Shown here one piece after another: positions 45,906 through 55,591 of a stretch of 64,000 nucleotides of DNA. Made by a program: the position numbers and the translations under genes. The notes under the pieces are model-generated. The model saw only the letters and a program-made list of their open reading frames with translations. It made no database searches and had not been told where the DNA came from. The stretch comes from Prostheceraeus crozeri (Eukaryota; Platyhelminthes; Polycladida; Euryleptidae), in the NCBI GenBank assembly GCA_907163375.1, contig CAJQUW010011033.1, positions 1 to 64,000 of the forward strand. Reading direction: 5' to 3'. Position 1 is the first letter of the stretch; each line of letters opens with the position of its first letter.

Positions 45906-46071
45906 TGAAGTTGAAGCCTCATCTGAAAGACAATTAATTCTTAAAAGTTGGATCAGCTTCCAATTTATTCATGATCAATTGACAAACTTCCAGTCTGTGT
46001 AACTAGTAATCTGGCAAAAGTGTATGCAATATAATTGACCTCCAACTAAAGTAGATGTAAATTGGCGTGAT

Positions 46072-46700
46072 GTGATTGTGCCTTCAGTACTTAATTGTAA
46101 AAGTCAAAACTTAATCCGCAACAAAGATTCCATCAAGTTCGAAGAGTCCTCCTCAGTTGTCTATGAATACTATTGTGAACGATGGATGCCCCAATCGTTG
46201 CATCGGAGAAACTCGACGACAATTACAAAAAAGAATTCGAGAGCATATTACAGGAAAGCCAGCATCAGAAATTTCTAGAAATCAGAAATCAGAAAAACTT
46301 CGTCGAAATACTAGAAAAAAAGTAGAACACACAAAAGTAGCAGAATCACTCATCATGAAATCACGACAAAACCTCATGGACAATCAAATATCATCTGAAC
46401 TTTTACATCTATTTTAGCTGGTGGCCAATTATATTTCTATGCTTGTTGACAAATGTTTCTCCACCAATTTTAGTCCGTGACTCATTCGATTTATATGCCA
46501 ACTGACAGACAATCCTTTCGATTTTAGTTTATGATCTTGCCATGCGACTGTTCGGTCCCTTTTTTAAATGTGTTCATGTTCAAAATTGTATATAATCCTG
46601 TCCGTTTGTTGAATTATCACCTCTGATGATGCATAACACGATATTTGGAATCGGCATGGCAATAAATCGTACTCGTGCAAAGACTTTACGGCCTCTAGCT
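46072..46700 (+). pseudogene. PLE 3' fragment with GIY-YIG remnant
   Basis: Two overlapping rightward frames hold parts of a GIY-YIG nuclease: KFEESSSVVYEYYC, then GCPNRCIGETRRQLQKRIRE and HITGKPASEIS. This is a PLE endonuclease with a short frame problem in the YIG part. It is followed, after about 200 bases, by a CTGATGATGCATAACACG stretch (46623) that could be the start of a terminal repeat but does not fold convincingly as a hammerhead. The fragment lies just past the 3' end of the host gene, in the opposite orientation. Confidence 0.65.
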
Positions 46701-46863
46701 TTTAATAAAAACCTTTCACATATTATAGTATAACTCCTTTCTTCAAAAGCACTTAGCTACTATTTCAATGATAAAAACAAAGCAAAAATATAAATGATAA
46801 GTAATTGTATTTCATTAAGATCAACATGATTAGTATGAAATGCAAATATCACACAGGAAATCG

Positions 46864-49800
46864 TCACTTCAGCCGTTTAAGAATGCCAGTCAGATTACGA
46901 ATCTCTTCCTTCATTCCGTCTCTATTGTCAGAGTCTACATCTGTCAGCATTAATTTGAGTATTCGCTGATTTACTTCGTCTTCGCAATCTCTGTCTTCAA
47001 TCTCTGCTGTGTCTCTATCTAGATTTGCTGCTGCTCTGTAAGCTGCTTCGCCGACCAATGCAGAGTCTAATCCAGACTTCACTGTCCAAATAGGCCGTGG
47101 TCGATTGACGGAGCCGAGGCTATGGGCTAATGGTCGGGAGACCATTTTGGCGGAAGGTAACGAATGCCACAACGGTTGTACTCCATCCCTAAATCGTCGA
47201 TATTCTCGTTCTCGATAATTTGTTTCCGGTTTGTTGAAAGCCCTACCTTCTCTTTCAGTACTCGGTAGCATAGGGAAGGGTCTTTGAGTTTCCGCAGATT
47301 CTACTTTAATTTCCTCATCGTCACCGGTAAATTTCTGGAGTAGAGCGTTGTCTGGACTGCATACGAGTGAGAAGAGTCGGGAATGAAGCAGACGAACAGC
47401 ATGTTCCAAATGCCTCTTGAATTCTGGTTCAGTGTCATCCTCCATTTGCCCAGCTTTTAGATGAGCGGCCACGTGGGCCAAGAGTAGAAGAAACTCACCA
47501 ACGGATTCCAAGCGTTCAAGGCGGACGTATACCTTGCTCTTGTCTTTGGACAAATGAAAGCTGTTGCGATATGCGTTTTCCTTGTACTTCTGAGAGGGTA
47601 CCGAACGGGCTAAATGAACTTGCAGTTTAGGAAATCCGAGAGACTGTGCCATCTGATCGATGAAATTCTGTCCAAGCTTCTGGCACACTCGGTGTCGTGG
47701 TTGCAGGTCCTTTGGTTTACATACATGGAACTTATTGCAGTCATCCCAAACCGCCTCTTTATCAACTATGCCGTCGTCCTTGCTTAGACCTTGTAGTTGG
47801 TTACGAATGTGATCGAGTTTGCGGAAAAGTGGACTACGCATGAGAAGTGGTATGTAATCTTCCTCATCCATGGGAGCAGCCATTTCCCAAATATCTGGGA
47901 TAGGTGTTGTTTCTTTGACCTTATCAACCTCTGCTGGATCTACGAACTCTGATAACGACGTATCATTCAATTTATCATCGGTTAAGTCCAGTTTATCCTC
48001 CATTTCAGATACAGCAGCAGCAGATTGCTTCTCCTGTTTGGTTGTGAAATCACGCAATCGGTTTTCTGCGCTCTTTGCAAGATCGGCTTCTTTCTCTGCC
48101 AGCTTCTTCTTTTGTCTCTGTTTGAGTCGCTGTTCCAGATTTGATTGCATCCTCAGCTTCTCTGCATCCATCCTAGCTAGAGATTTCTCTGCATCTGCCT
48201 TCAGTCTCGCCATCTGCCGTTCCATTTCGTCTGGAGACAAACCTTCTGCCTTCATTCGCTCCCTCTCTCGTTCCATCTCTTTGCGCCGTTCTTCTGCCAA
48301 CTCCTCCCTTCGATTTGCAAGTTGATCCAATTGCTTCTTGTGTCTGTCTCGTTCCCGCGCTTCTTCGCCTTCCAGCTGTTGTTTGAAGTCATTTAGATCT
48401 TTCTTCATTCGCGCTCTCTCCTCAGCTTCGAATTGTTTCATATCTTCTTCCAATTGTCGCATTCGAATCGCTTCCTGCTTTTCCATTTCCATATGAAGTC
48501 TTGCTAAATGCTTCGATTGCTCTGCTGCATTTTCGGCAATTCCAGGACTCTGACCTTTGCTATCCTTCAATGCATCTGCGAACTGTTGATAGTGTTTTGC
48601 CTTTAATTCGACTTTTGCACGCATCAGATCTCCCTTGCATGCCTTTTCTGCCTCGGCACGAGTTGCTGCCTCTTCTACTGACTGTCGCCGGCCAATGGAG
48701 GCCATTTTGGCGGCAAATTCCGTCGGATCTGTACACTGCTCTTTCGCTGCGTCGCGCTCAGCGTCAAACTTGGTTGCAATAGCCGCCAGTGCTTCTTGTA
48801 CACGCACTGTTTTCTTCAGTTCGTGTTCTGCTTCTAATTCTCTCATCTCCTCTGCTTGCTTCTCTGCTAGAACAGCGGCAGCAGCTTTTTCGACTGAACA
48901 ACCTTTCTCTTCCATCGTACGTGCAATATTTGCCTTCATTTGTTCGTTTTGAGCATCTTCTTTTGCCTCTTTTGCTTGCTTTTTCTGTTCCAGCTGCTCT
49001 CGGGCCATGTCTGCCTTTTGTCGCCTTTTCATGTCTGCTAATGCCCTCTCCCGCCGCTTAGCAAGTTGATCTTCCAGCGCCATTTTTTGTCTACCCTTCT
49101 CTCGCTCCAACTTCTCTTGCAGTTCTTGCTGTTCCTTCGCATGCTGTGCTAGCAGAGCTTCCATCTCCTTCTCGCTAAGTCCCGGTCTAGCATCAATTTC
49201 GGCAGCTTGGCGTTGCTTCATTTCATTAAGGGCCACGGTGCCTTGCTGATCTAGATGATCATCAAGACTTTCCCTTTCTTTGGTCATCTCGTCTTGCATC
49301 CCTTGCATCATGTTTCCTACTTGCTCTGCCTGCTCTTTCGCTAGCTTCTCCAAATCTTTGTTGTCATCATCCCCCCGTAGAATCCTCTGTGCTGCCGCCT
49401 CATCGCTGGCAACTTGATTGGCAGCTAGCTTCTGCTTTCTTCGCGCAGCCAAACGCCTTTCTAGATCATTCTCCTGCTTCATACGGTGCATGTTTCGCGC
49501 GTCATCTTGCGCCGCCTGATTAGCTGCTAGATGAGACGCGAAAGCTGCTGCGTCATCAGGCGAAAGCAGCGGTAACGCTTTTTGTAATTCTTTATCCAAT
49601 TGCTCTTGGAATTCACGCTTTGTAGCCTCCGTGAGAGCTGCCATCTCTTCAGCATCTTGTCGTGCCAATTCAGTTTCCAATGCCTCGCGCTCTGCGGCGT
49701 GTCTTGCACGCATTTCTTCGCTATCCCCACTACCCGCAGCCTCTGCAGCGTGTTTGTTAGACAATTCCAACAATTTCTTTGCTCTTCGCGCGGCTTGTCG

Positions 49801-50796
49801 ACGCTGCAGTTCATCTGCGAGCCGTCTCTGCTTCTCCTCAGCTTTCTCACGGAGTTGGCGCTCAAAATCGGAGAGTCCATCAAGAAGACGCCGCATTTCT
49901 GCTTCATGATCTACTGTATCCTTCTCTCGAGCGTCCATACTGTCCATTTCTTCCTCTAACTGTGCGGCTTCTGCTCTGTGCTCCTCTTCCAGACGTGCTG
50001 CTGCTTCTGGATCGACAGCAGCTTTCATCTCGGCATCCTGACGGGCCTTTAATTCCTCTCGCTTTCGACGACGACGTTCTGCTTGAAGTTTGTCCAATTG
50101 CGCCTGAAGATTCCGCTTTGCCGCTTCTTTATCATCGTCTAATCTGTCCTCTGCTCCCTGCAGCTGGTTTAGCAATCGATCCATGTCTTCATCATACGAT
50201 AATTCTTTCAAGGTCTCCACGTTTTCAAGGAAATTTTCTGCCACTGCGTCCATCTCTTGTGCACTTACTGCCGATGCATTCAAGGCTCGCTCCATCGACT
50301 CATTGGTACTTAAAGCATCGGCACGACACTCACTTGCTTTCAAATTATCTAAGACAGCTTCTGACGGTTCCGCCGCATCTGGTGCAGCTCCACGTAGCAA
50401 TCGAGCTTCCTTCGCTTGTCGGAGTTTGGCCAGGCGGTCTCTCAATGCAGCCTTCTTTCGATTTTTCTCATCCTCTAAGTTACCCAGTAATTCCGCCATT
50501 CGACGCTCATACTCCGCTAAGATCCGCGCTGCATCCTCAGGAGATGCGTTCTGTAGATCGCGAATTAATTTCTCCTTTTCAGCCGCAATCAGAGCTTGTT
50601 TCTCTGCTTCGGTGTCATCTGACAACTGCTGAATCTGCGATGTCTCTTGTACAGTGAGTTGTGTCTCCAATTTCAGCTTTTCCTTCATTTCGTCTGACAT
50701 ACGACCACCCTTCCGCTCCACTGACAGACTCTCTGATTTATCGAAAATTTCTCGAGTAATGGGTTGCCCACCAGCATTGGCGCGGTCGATGAGATT
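46864..50796 (-). CDS. Host gene, last exon: giant cytoplasmic coiled coil
   Basis: 1310 codons plus stop in one exon. It opens after the acceptor TTTTGTGTTGCAG, in phase 0, with NLIDRANAGGQPITREIFDK. Residues about 40-950 are almost pure charged heptad sequence (Glu, Lys, Arg, Ala, Gln, Leu), with recurring DELQRRQAARR and LEEEHRAEAAQLEEE-type stretches and occasional SPDDAA / SPDEME / LSEKEM breaks, giving one very long rod. The remaining 350 residues are non-repetitive, with a folded part (CQKLGQNFIDQMAQSLGFPK ... LERLESVGEFLLLLAHVAAH) and a Pro/Arg-rich tail. No named family is recognised. The rod and the membrane segment in the previous exon suggest a membrane-anchored linker to the cytoskeleton; this is inference. 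Confidence 0.9.
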   Translation of the reverse strand, partial: NLIDRANAGGQPITREIFDKSESLSVERKGGRMSDEMKEKLKLETQLTVQETSQIQQLSDDTEAEKQALIAAEKEKLIRDLQNASPEDAARILAEYERRMAELLGNLEDEKNRKKAALRDRLAKLRQAKEARLLRGAAPDAAEPSEAVLDNLKASECRADALSTNESMERALNASAVSAQEMDAVAENFLENVETLKELSYDEDMDRLLNQLQGAEDRLDDDKEAAKRNLQAQLDKLQAERRRRKREELKARQDAEMKAAVDPEAAARLEEEHRAEAAQLEEEMDSMDAREKDTVDHEAEMRRLLDGLSDFERQLREKAEEKQRRLADELQRRQAARRAKKLLELSNKHAAEAAGSGDSEEMRARHAAEREALETELARQDAEEMAALTEATKREFQEQLDKELQKALPLLSPDDAAAFASHLAANQAAQDDARNMHRMKQENDLERRLAARRKQKLAANQVASDEAAAQRILRGDDDNKDLEKLAKEQAEQVGNMMQGMQDEMTKERESLDDHLDQQGTVALNEMKQRQAAEIDARPGLSEKEMEALLAQHAKEQQELQEKLEREKGRQKMALEDQLAKRRERALADMKRRQKADMAREQLEQKKQAKEAKEDAQNEQMKANIARTMEEKGCSVEKAAAAVLAEKQAEEMRELEAEHELKKTVRVQEALAAIATKFDAERDAAKEQCTDPTEFAAKMASIGRRQSVEEAATRAEAEKACKGDLMRAKVELKAKHYQQFADALKDSKGQSPGIAENAAEQSKHLARLHMEMEKQEAIRMRQLEEDMKQFEAEERARMKKDLNDFKQQLEGEEARERDRHKKQLDQLANRREELAEERRKEMERERERMKAEGLSPDEMERQMARLKADAEKSLARMDAEKLRMQSNLEQRLKQRQKKKLAEKEADLAKSAENRLRDFTTKQEKQSAAAVSEMEDKLDLTDDKLNDTSLSEFVDPAEVDKVKETTPIPDIWEMAAPMDEEDYIPLLMRSPLFRKLDHIRNQLQGLSKDDGIVDKEAVWDDCNKFHVCKPKDLQPRHRVCQKLGQNFIDQMAQSLGFPKLQVHLARSVPSQKYKENAYRNSFHLSKDKSKVYVRLERLESVGEFLLLLAHVAAHLKAGQMEDDTEPEFKRHLEHAVRLLHSRLFSLVCSPDNALLQKFTGDDEEIKVESAETQRPFPMLPSTEREGRAFNKPETNYREREYRRFRDGVQPLWHSLPSAKMVSRPLAHSLGSVNRPRPIWTVKSGLDSALVGEAAYRAAANLDRDTAEIEDRDCEDEVNQRILKLMLTDVDSDNRDGMKEEIRNLTGILKRLK

Positions 50797-51028
50797 CTGC
50801 AACACAAAATAATTTTGTGAGCATGAAATACATGAAATTTATGATGAAAAGAATGTTGATAAAAGCCAGGGATGTCAAATTTGTCTCAACTGGATTTGAG
50901 GAAACTAAAATAAGCATTTTTTATTTTCCTTCATCTCGTCTGAATTCTTGAACCTACAGACCCCTAGCACCGCACATAAAATGCACGTACATGAATTTGA
51001 TAAGAATGTAACGACATACTGCTGAATT

Positions 51029-51990
51029 TTGAAATATATGGATGCGATCTCATCCGAAATAAGTGGTGGTCTTCTGTTAGAGGCGCTCTATACTGATGAC
51101 CTAGTAAGCATGGAAGGATTGCCTATCGAAGGCAAGAAAGTTGGTGAAAAGAAAAACGAAAGTCATGCTCTCCACACAGAGACCAACCGGCCCTTCATTT
51201 TGGCTTCGGTTTCCTTGTAGTACTTATTGAAAAGGTATTCAATTCTGTCCAATGGGGAGTTAGAGGGACCCCAGCCTCAGTTGAGCTTCATGTGCAAACC
51301 CTGTCAAGGCCAAATGCGCTCTCTCTCCTTCAGCCACAAGTGAAGAACAATTCGGTCCAATTTCAGTGGCGGGTCACACCTATCAGGTCGTCAGCAGATT
51401 TTGCAACCTTGGTGACATGATGGTATCTGGTGGTTGTTCAGGGGTTGCATTATCTGCACGAGTTCGATCTGGTTGGCGAAAGTTTCGAGTTGTAGTCATA
51501 TCTAACATCGAGAGCGACTCCTTCCGGGATGAAAGGCCAAGTGTATGACGCGTGTGTGAGAGTGTTCATGAGATGCGGCAGTGAAACATGGACCATGAAA
51601 GTCGAACATCAGCAAAGAATGGTGACAGCAGATCGCAGAATGATCCGCTGCATGATAGGTGCATATTTGAAGAACAGGTTCGCTTCTTCCATGCTTCTCC
51701 AGTTTCTTGGAATAGAAGACATTACGGCGTCCTGAAAAGGAACCGTCTTAGATGGTTCGGGCATGTTCTCCGGAAGTCAGAGGATAACTATGTCAAGAAG
51801 GCATATGGCATGGACCTACCGTGGCCAACGTGAGAGGCCGCCCTAAGAAGACGTGGCGTGAAAGGCTGCTTGCTGATTTGCAAGATGCTTCGCCTGAAGG
51901 ATGCTGCGAACCGTGATTTGTGAAGAAAATACAATGGGAAAACTGTCCTATCCTATGAGGAATGGATAATGGACGTAAAACGAAAAAACA
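51029..51990 (+). pseudogene. LINE reverse transcriptase C-terminal remnant
   Basis: Rightward pieces in changing frames: GGLLLEALYTDDLVSMEGLP (51070-51120; the YADD catalytic box reads YTDD here), FCNLGDMMVSGGCSGVALSA (51397-51455), YDACVRVFMRCGSETWTMKV and RRMIRCMIGAYLKNRF (51541-51680), then RLRWFGHVLRKSEDNYVKKA (51740-51800) and GRPKKTWRERL (51838-51870). This order is the end of the reverse transcriptase and the C-terminal domain of L2/CR1-type LINEs common in aquatic animals. At least three frame changes; no endonuclease in view. Antisense to the host gene in its intron. Confidence 0.8.
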
Positions 51991-52639
51991 AAAGCAAGTT
52001 AAAAGTAAGCCTTCTCTTCTGCTAATTTTAGGTTGATGCTATACTTGTCCGAGGCCAACATATAAATGTAGAAAGGTAAGATACATTTATAAGAGCACAG
52101 TTGTTTGTACTTGCATGTATACATGTACACTATGGTGTGATGCATTTGCACATTGCACCAAAGTACCTTTGACCAACCACGTGAGAAAACACACTTTGAT
52201 GTCAGGTCACATAGTCCTCACATACTTCCCTAGGTCATTTCGTAACCGCCAAGATAATAATGATACCACATTCTTTTGGTATAGCAGTGGGGTGAGATCC
52301 TTTGCACAAATAGTCTTGCACTTATTATCCTTCAGATAGCGCGCATTGATTCTTCAGACAGTGCACACTTACAGCAGAAAAATCAGACTAATGAGCATGA
52401 CGCACACTATTTAGAACTACAACACATTCATCAAATCCCAACAGCATTACCCACCAGACTTTTTTCGACCTAATCACTCTCAAACATGTCAGTCTGCTTG
52501 CAAAAATATGAAACATGCAAATAAAGCTATGCTGTTTTTACTTTACTCTGACCCATTCAAAACACGAAGTCATATACTACTAAGCCCTTGTACAATTGGC
52601 TACTCTGACCAAGATAGCGCTAGTAAATAGTGCTCCAGT

Positions 52640-52830
52640 ATTTTTGGTTCCCGTGTCACGATGGTGAAGTGCTTGACCTAGCGATCTGTCGGTTCAGACG
52701 TCGATCCCAGAGAGTGTCATTGGAGGTTGTCAGGAAGGGTATTCAAGCTGAAAGATCACAAATCTCCAGTCAAAAGTTTGACCATGTCATCACCGTCGAA
52801 GCCGTTAACTAGATGCGCCATCCAACCACC
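52640..52830 (+). mobile_element. Probable tRNA-type SINE with L2-like tail
   Basis: Head: GTGTCACGATGGTGAAGTGC ... GTTCAGACGTCGATCCCAG resembles tRNA A and B boxes. Body: GTTGTCAGGAAGGGTATTCA, close to the GTCAGGAAGGGCATCC tail seen in several L2-mobilised SINEs. The tail end is not sharp and I see no clear target duplication, so the family and limits are approximate. Confidence 0.5.
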
Positions 52831-53040
52831 TGTTCTTATCGACTTCTCATAGCATACGATGGTGCACTCGAATTCACATCCATAAGATCACCAGATCAAG
52901 CACTTGTCACTGTGCAAGGGGAACCACTGTTGTGCCGACTGCTAGAAATGTGACTTCGCGACCTTCAATATGGAACACACATTGTGAAGAAGATATAAAA
53001 TTGTACGCGAGGCTGCCCAAATTCACTTCAAAATGAAAAG

Positions 53041-53095
53041 TCGATGTGTCACGACCGTTTTCAGTCTATTTTAGACCATCATCAGGTGTATGTGC
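53041..53095 (-). ncRNA. Hammerhead ribozyme motif (- copy)
   Basis: Reverse complement of the + copy: CTGATGA, same stem II, but GAAAA replaces GAAAC at the core. The change at a core position suggests that this copy is less likely to cleave. Confidence 0.55.
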
Positions 53096-53130
53096 AGGCT
53101 GATTTTTTCCATGCCTGTACAATGTACATT

Positions 53131-53185
53131 GTACATACACCTGATGATGGTCTAAAATAGACTGAAACCGGTCGTGACACATCGA
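53131..53185 (+). ncRNA. Hammerhead ribozyme motif (+ copy)
   Basis: CTGATGA at 53141-53147, stem II TGGTCTA/AAAA/TAGACT, then GAAAC at 53164-53168, then CGGTCGTGACAC. This is the CUGANGA-stemII-GAAAC core of hammerhead ribozymes. The strand that should complete stem III and the cleavage triplet is not obvious in this orientation, so self-cleavage may need a dimer or tandem copy, as in PLE terminal repeats. Confidence 0.65.
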
Positions 53186-53242
53186 CTTTTCATTTTGAAA
53201 AGATATAAAATTGTCATCAAAGTAAAACAAAAGTTCCGTTAC

Positions 53243-54201
53243 CTGCAATTCCAACATGAGTCGCGCCAGTGTAGGAGAGAATCCGAGAAGAGTAAGACCA
53301 CGTATATCATCGTCTTCATCGGATGTCAAATCTTGAGCATCTAAGTTGCCACCCTGTCTCATCAGCCGCTTCAGCGCCTCGTTCTGAGCGTGAATCTTGT
53401 CATAGAAATCGCGCAGATCATTTATTTCTTGCATCAGCTGACAATTCAAATGTAGATTCTGGTCTTCTAATTTATCATAGAAAACAGAGGAATTGAAATC
53501 ATCGATGGTATCGTATTTGTCGTGATCGTGGATATCGTCTATGCCATCTTTCAGTCGCATACAAAGAGAGGGGTCCAATGTCGCTCGTCGTCCGAATTCT
53601 CGATGCAATGGTTTCCATCTTCTCATAGGCTCAAGAACACCTTCTTTGGTGTGCCAGACGATCACAATCATAAGAATCAACAGTATTATAAGAAGCAGGA
53701 ATAATAAAACACCAACAATCTGGCGCCAATAGACAGACAAGTTCAGTCCTGTGATGGTGCGCACGCCGAACAATTTGAGGTTAGCAGGGGTGATGGGGTA
53801 AACATACACCCCAGGAGTTCCTGGACACTGTGCTGACGAGGATTTTACCACAATGATGGTCGTGCGAGCGTTGTTTTGAGAATCTCCAAATACGTATGTA
53901 CCGGCGGTGTTGAATGTATAGAGCAACGACGAAACAGAGTATGTTGTAGTGGTAATGAGACGTGCAAGTTCCACAAAAGGTTGATAGTCGAAGTTAGGGT
54001 TGGTGTTAAAGAGATTGAGAGGAAGGTAGACAGGATAATTACTAAGCTTTCTGTTTGCTGTATCCAAAACCACTTTGAAAAGAACAGATTGGGCTTGGTT
54101 GATGCAGATCAATGGGTTCGGGATTTGAGGCGTTGTTGGAGGGTTCACAACCGCTGTAGCTAAAAGTCGTCTTCCGGCAGATGCCGCCGCTTTGAGAGTA
54201 C
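53243..54201 (-). CDS. Host gene exon: ectodomain end, membrane segment, coil start
   Basis: 959 bases, acceptor CTGCTTTTCAG, donor CAG|GTAACG. The first codon is completed by the one base left from exon 55195-55324. The ectodomain part is beta-rich, with YTFNTAGTYVFGDSQN followed by TTIIVV, the shape of a cupredoxin C-terminal hairpin without the usual copper ligands. Then GVYVYPITPANLKLFGVRTI, then one membrane segment (about 53654-53722, VGVLLFLLLIILLILMIVIV). A basic stretch after it (MRRWKPLHREFGRR) puts the following part in the cytosol: acidic DDIHDHDKYDTIDDF, a short coil, and LTLLGFSPTLARLMLELQ, which joins the long rod. Type I orientation. Confidence 0.9.
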
Positions 54202-55194
54202 CTGAAAAGCAGATGTGAAGAACTCAGGTCCTTTCATTATATATCTTGTGTTTATGATATTGAATGTGTCACAATTTACTATATAAGACGAATAGATTTC
54301 TTCGATGAATGTACCCGCTGTCAGATGAAGATAATATCTTATGAAATAGAAGCGTATAGGTCAAACATGTTCACTTTTCAGAGCAAGATTCAACGAACAC
54401 ATAATGTGCATGTCAAAAGTGCATTGAGTGAAAATAGCTTATTAGACCGCGGCGGAGAAGTGATGACTATTTATGACTTTAGTTTCAAGATCTTTTTGGA
54501 TACAAAGAACAATGGCGATCGCTGTTAGGATAGCTGAATCACATTGCATAGCGTTGAAAATTCCACAACTGAATAGACGCCATGAGTTGATTTGATGAGC
54601 TGCCCTAACTAGACCAGGGAGTTTTGTACAAAAGACCTCCATTTTAACACTTGTGTCAGATTGAAAACCTTTGTTACTGTCAGAAGGACGAAGCATGTTA
54701 GGTTTTTGATAATTTTTTTTCTAAGTTTTTGCGCAGAACAAAGTGAATTTACAATGACTAACCTGCCGTATGTACGCACTGTGAAAATGTAAAAATAACT
54801 TGATGTCATTTTGAATTCTTTACGTATGACTTCTACTGTATTCGTCTGAAGAGATGGAAGCGTCCATGCACCTAGAAGTCACTCATGACGAGCAATCATA
54901 TATGTACAGATTATGTTTCACTATTTCTTTCATAGACTGATTATCTCAATCGATAACATCAATATTGGCATATCATGATGACATGCGCTAATAAGGATGA
55001 TATTCATTAGAGAAGGTACTGAATAAGTCTAAGAAGCTTAGTGCGGTTGTCGACCTGCTATTGCATTTATGACGGTTAGTGTCCAACACTATTCACACTC
55101 TACGATATGCAATGACATAATGATAATTGTTAACACCATAGTCGATCTAGTAGCATCGTGAAAACATGTGAACATCACACGCTCTTCAACTTAC
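54202..55194 (-). other. Intron of the host gene
   Basis: Donor GTAAGT (55189-55194), acceptor TTTTCAG (54202-54208). Apart from the PLE remnant at 54330-54597 nothing is recognisable. Confidence 0.85.
54330..54597 (+). pseudogene. PLE GIY-YIG remnant in intron
   Basis: Rightward decayed piece sharing KSALSE, EVMTI-DF and the end CIAL-IP-LNRRHEL with the GIY-YIG ORF at 39989-40399, so it is the same PLE family. Several stops and frame changes; only the last third of the nuclease remains. It lies between two host exons, antisense to the gene. Confidence 0.65.
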
Positions 55195-55324
55195 TTGCTA
55201 AATCCGTCAAATCAGACGTTTTAGTTGGGAATGATCCAGATATCGCTGTTGGAAGAAAATTTGCCACGACAACAGTTGACTTCTTCAATGCCAAATCACT
55301 AGGAATGAGCACACTGGATAGTGC
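55195..55324 (-). CDS. Host gene linker exon
   Basis: 130 bases between acceptor AATTTCAG and donor GTAAGT. Translates in phase 0 as ALSSVLIPSDLALKKSTVVV, then ANFLPTAISGSFPTKTSDLT and DLA, leaving one base for the next exon. Ser/Thr-rich and beta-prone, extracellular side. The phase agrees with both neighbours (exons of 291 and 959 bases), which is the main reason to believe it. Confidence 0.85.
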
Positions 55325-55591
55325 CTGAAATTGGAGAGAAGGTATTATTGATTGGGTGGAGAAATTGCTTTGCGCATCTGTGCTGTGAAAGATTCCTTCT
55401 CGTCAGGTTGCCAATACAAACTACACGTATATATGATTTCATCCAGAGAAATATATATATATGTACCGGGTATATTTCCTAACAATCTCCTAACAATCTT
55501 GTTTTCAATTTAAATAACTTTGAGCTATTTCCGAATTATATATATGCACAGCCCAACAATCGTGTGACAATCACAACAACAAAGTGACAAC

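Larger units (their letters stand above)
53005..53199. mobile_element. 195-bp mini-element with paired hammerhead motifs
   Basis: Flanked by a perfect 15-base direct repeat, AAGATATAAAATTGT (52990-53004 and 53200-53214), taken as target duplication. Inside, 53027-53095 and 53131-53199 are inverted copies of one ~69-base sequence around a ~35-base spacer. Each arm holds a hammerhead-type core. No coding capacity. Size, hammerhead and target duplication fit a non-autonomous retroelement of the retrozyme/PLE kind, mobilised in trans. Located in a host-gene intron. Confidence 0.75.
50797..53242 (-). other. Intron of the host gene, filled with repeats
   Basis: Donor GTAACG after LELQ (53238-53242) and acceptor TTGCAG (50797-50802). 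It contains an antisense LINE end (51029-51990), a SINE (about 52640-52830) and the hammerhead mini-element (53005-53199). 51991-52630 shows nothing recognisable. Confidence 0.85.

Noticed and set aside
46620-46670. Possible hammerhead after the PLE fragment
   Set aside because: CTGATGA is present, but no convincing stem II followed by GAAAC can be drawn.
47870-50657. Rightward ORFs of up to 292 codons over the coiled-coil exon
   Set aside because: They are Ser/Leu/Ala-rich mirror frames of a Glu/Lys/Arg-rich coding exon; splice-consistent coding is on the minus strand.
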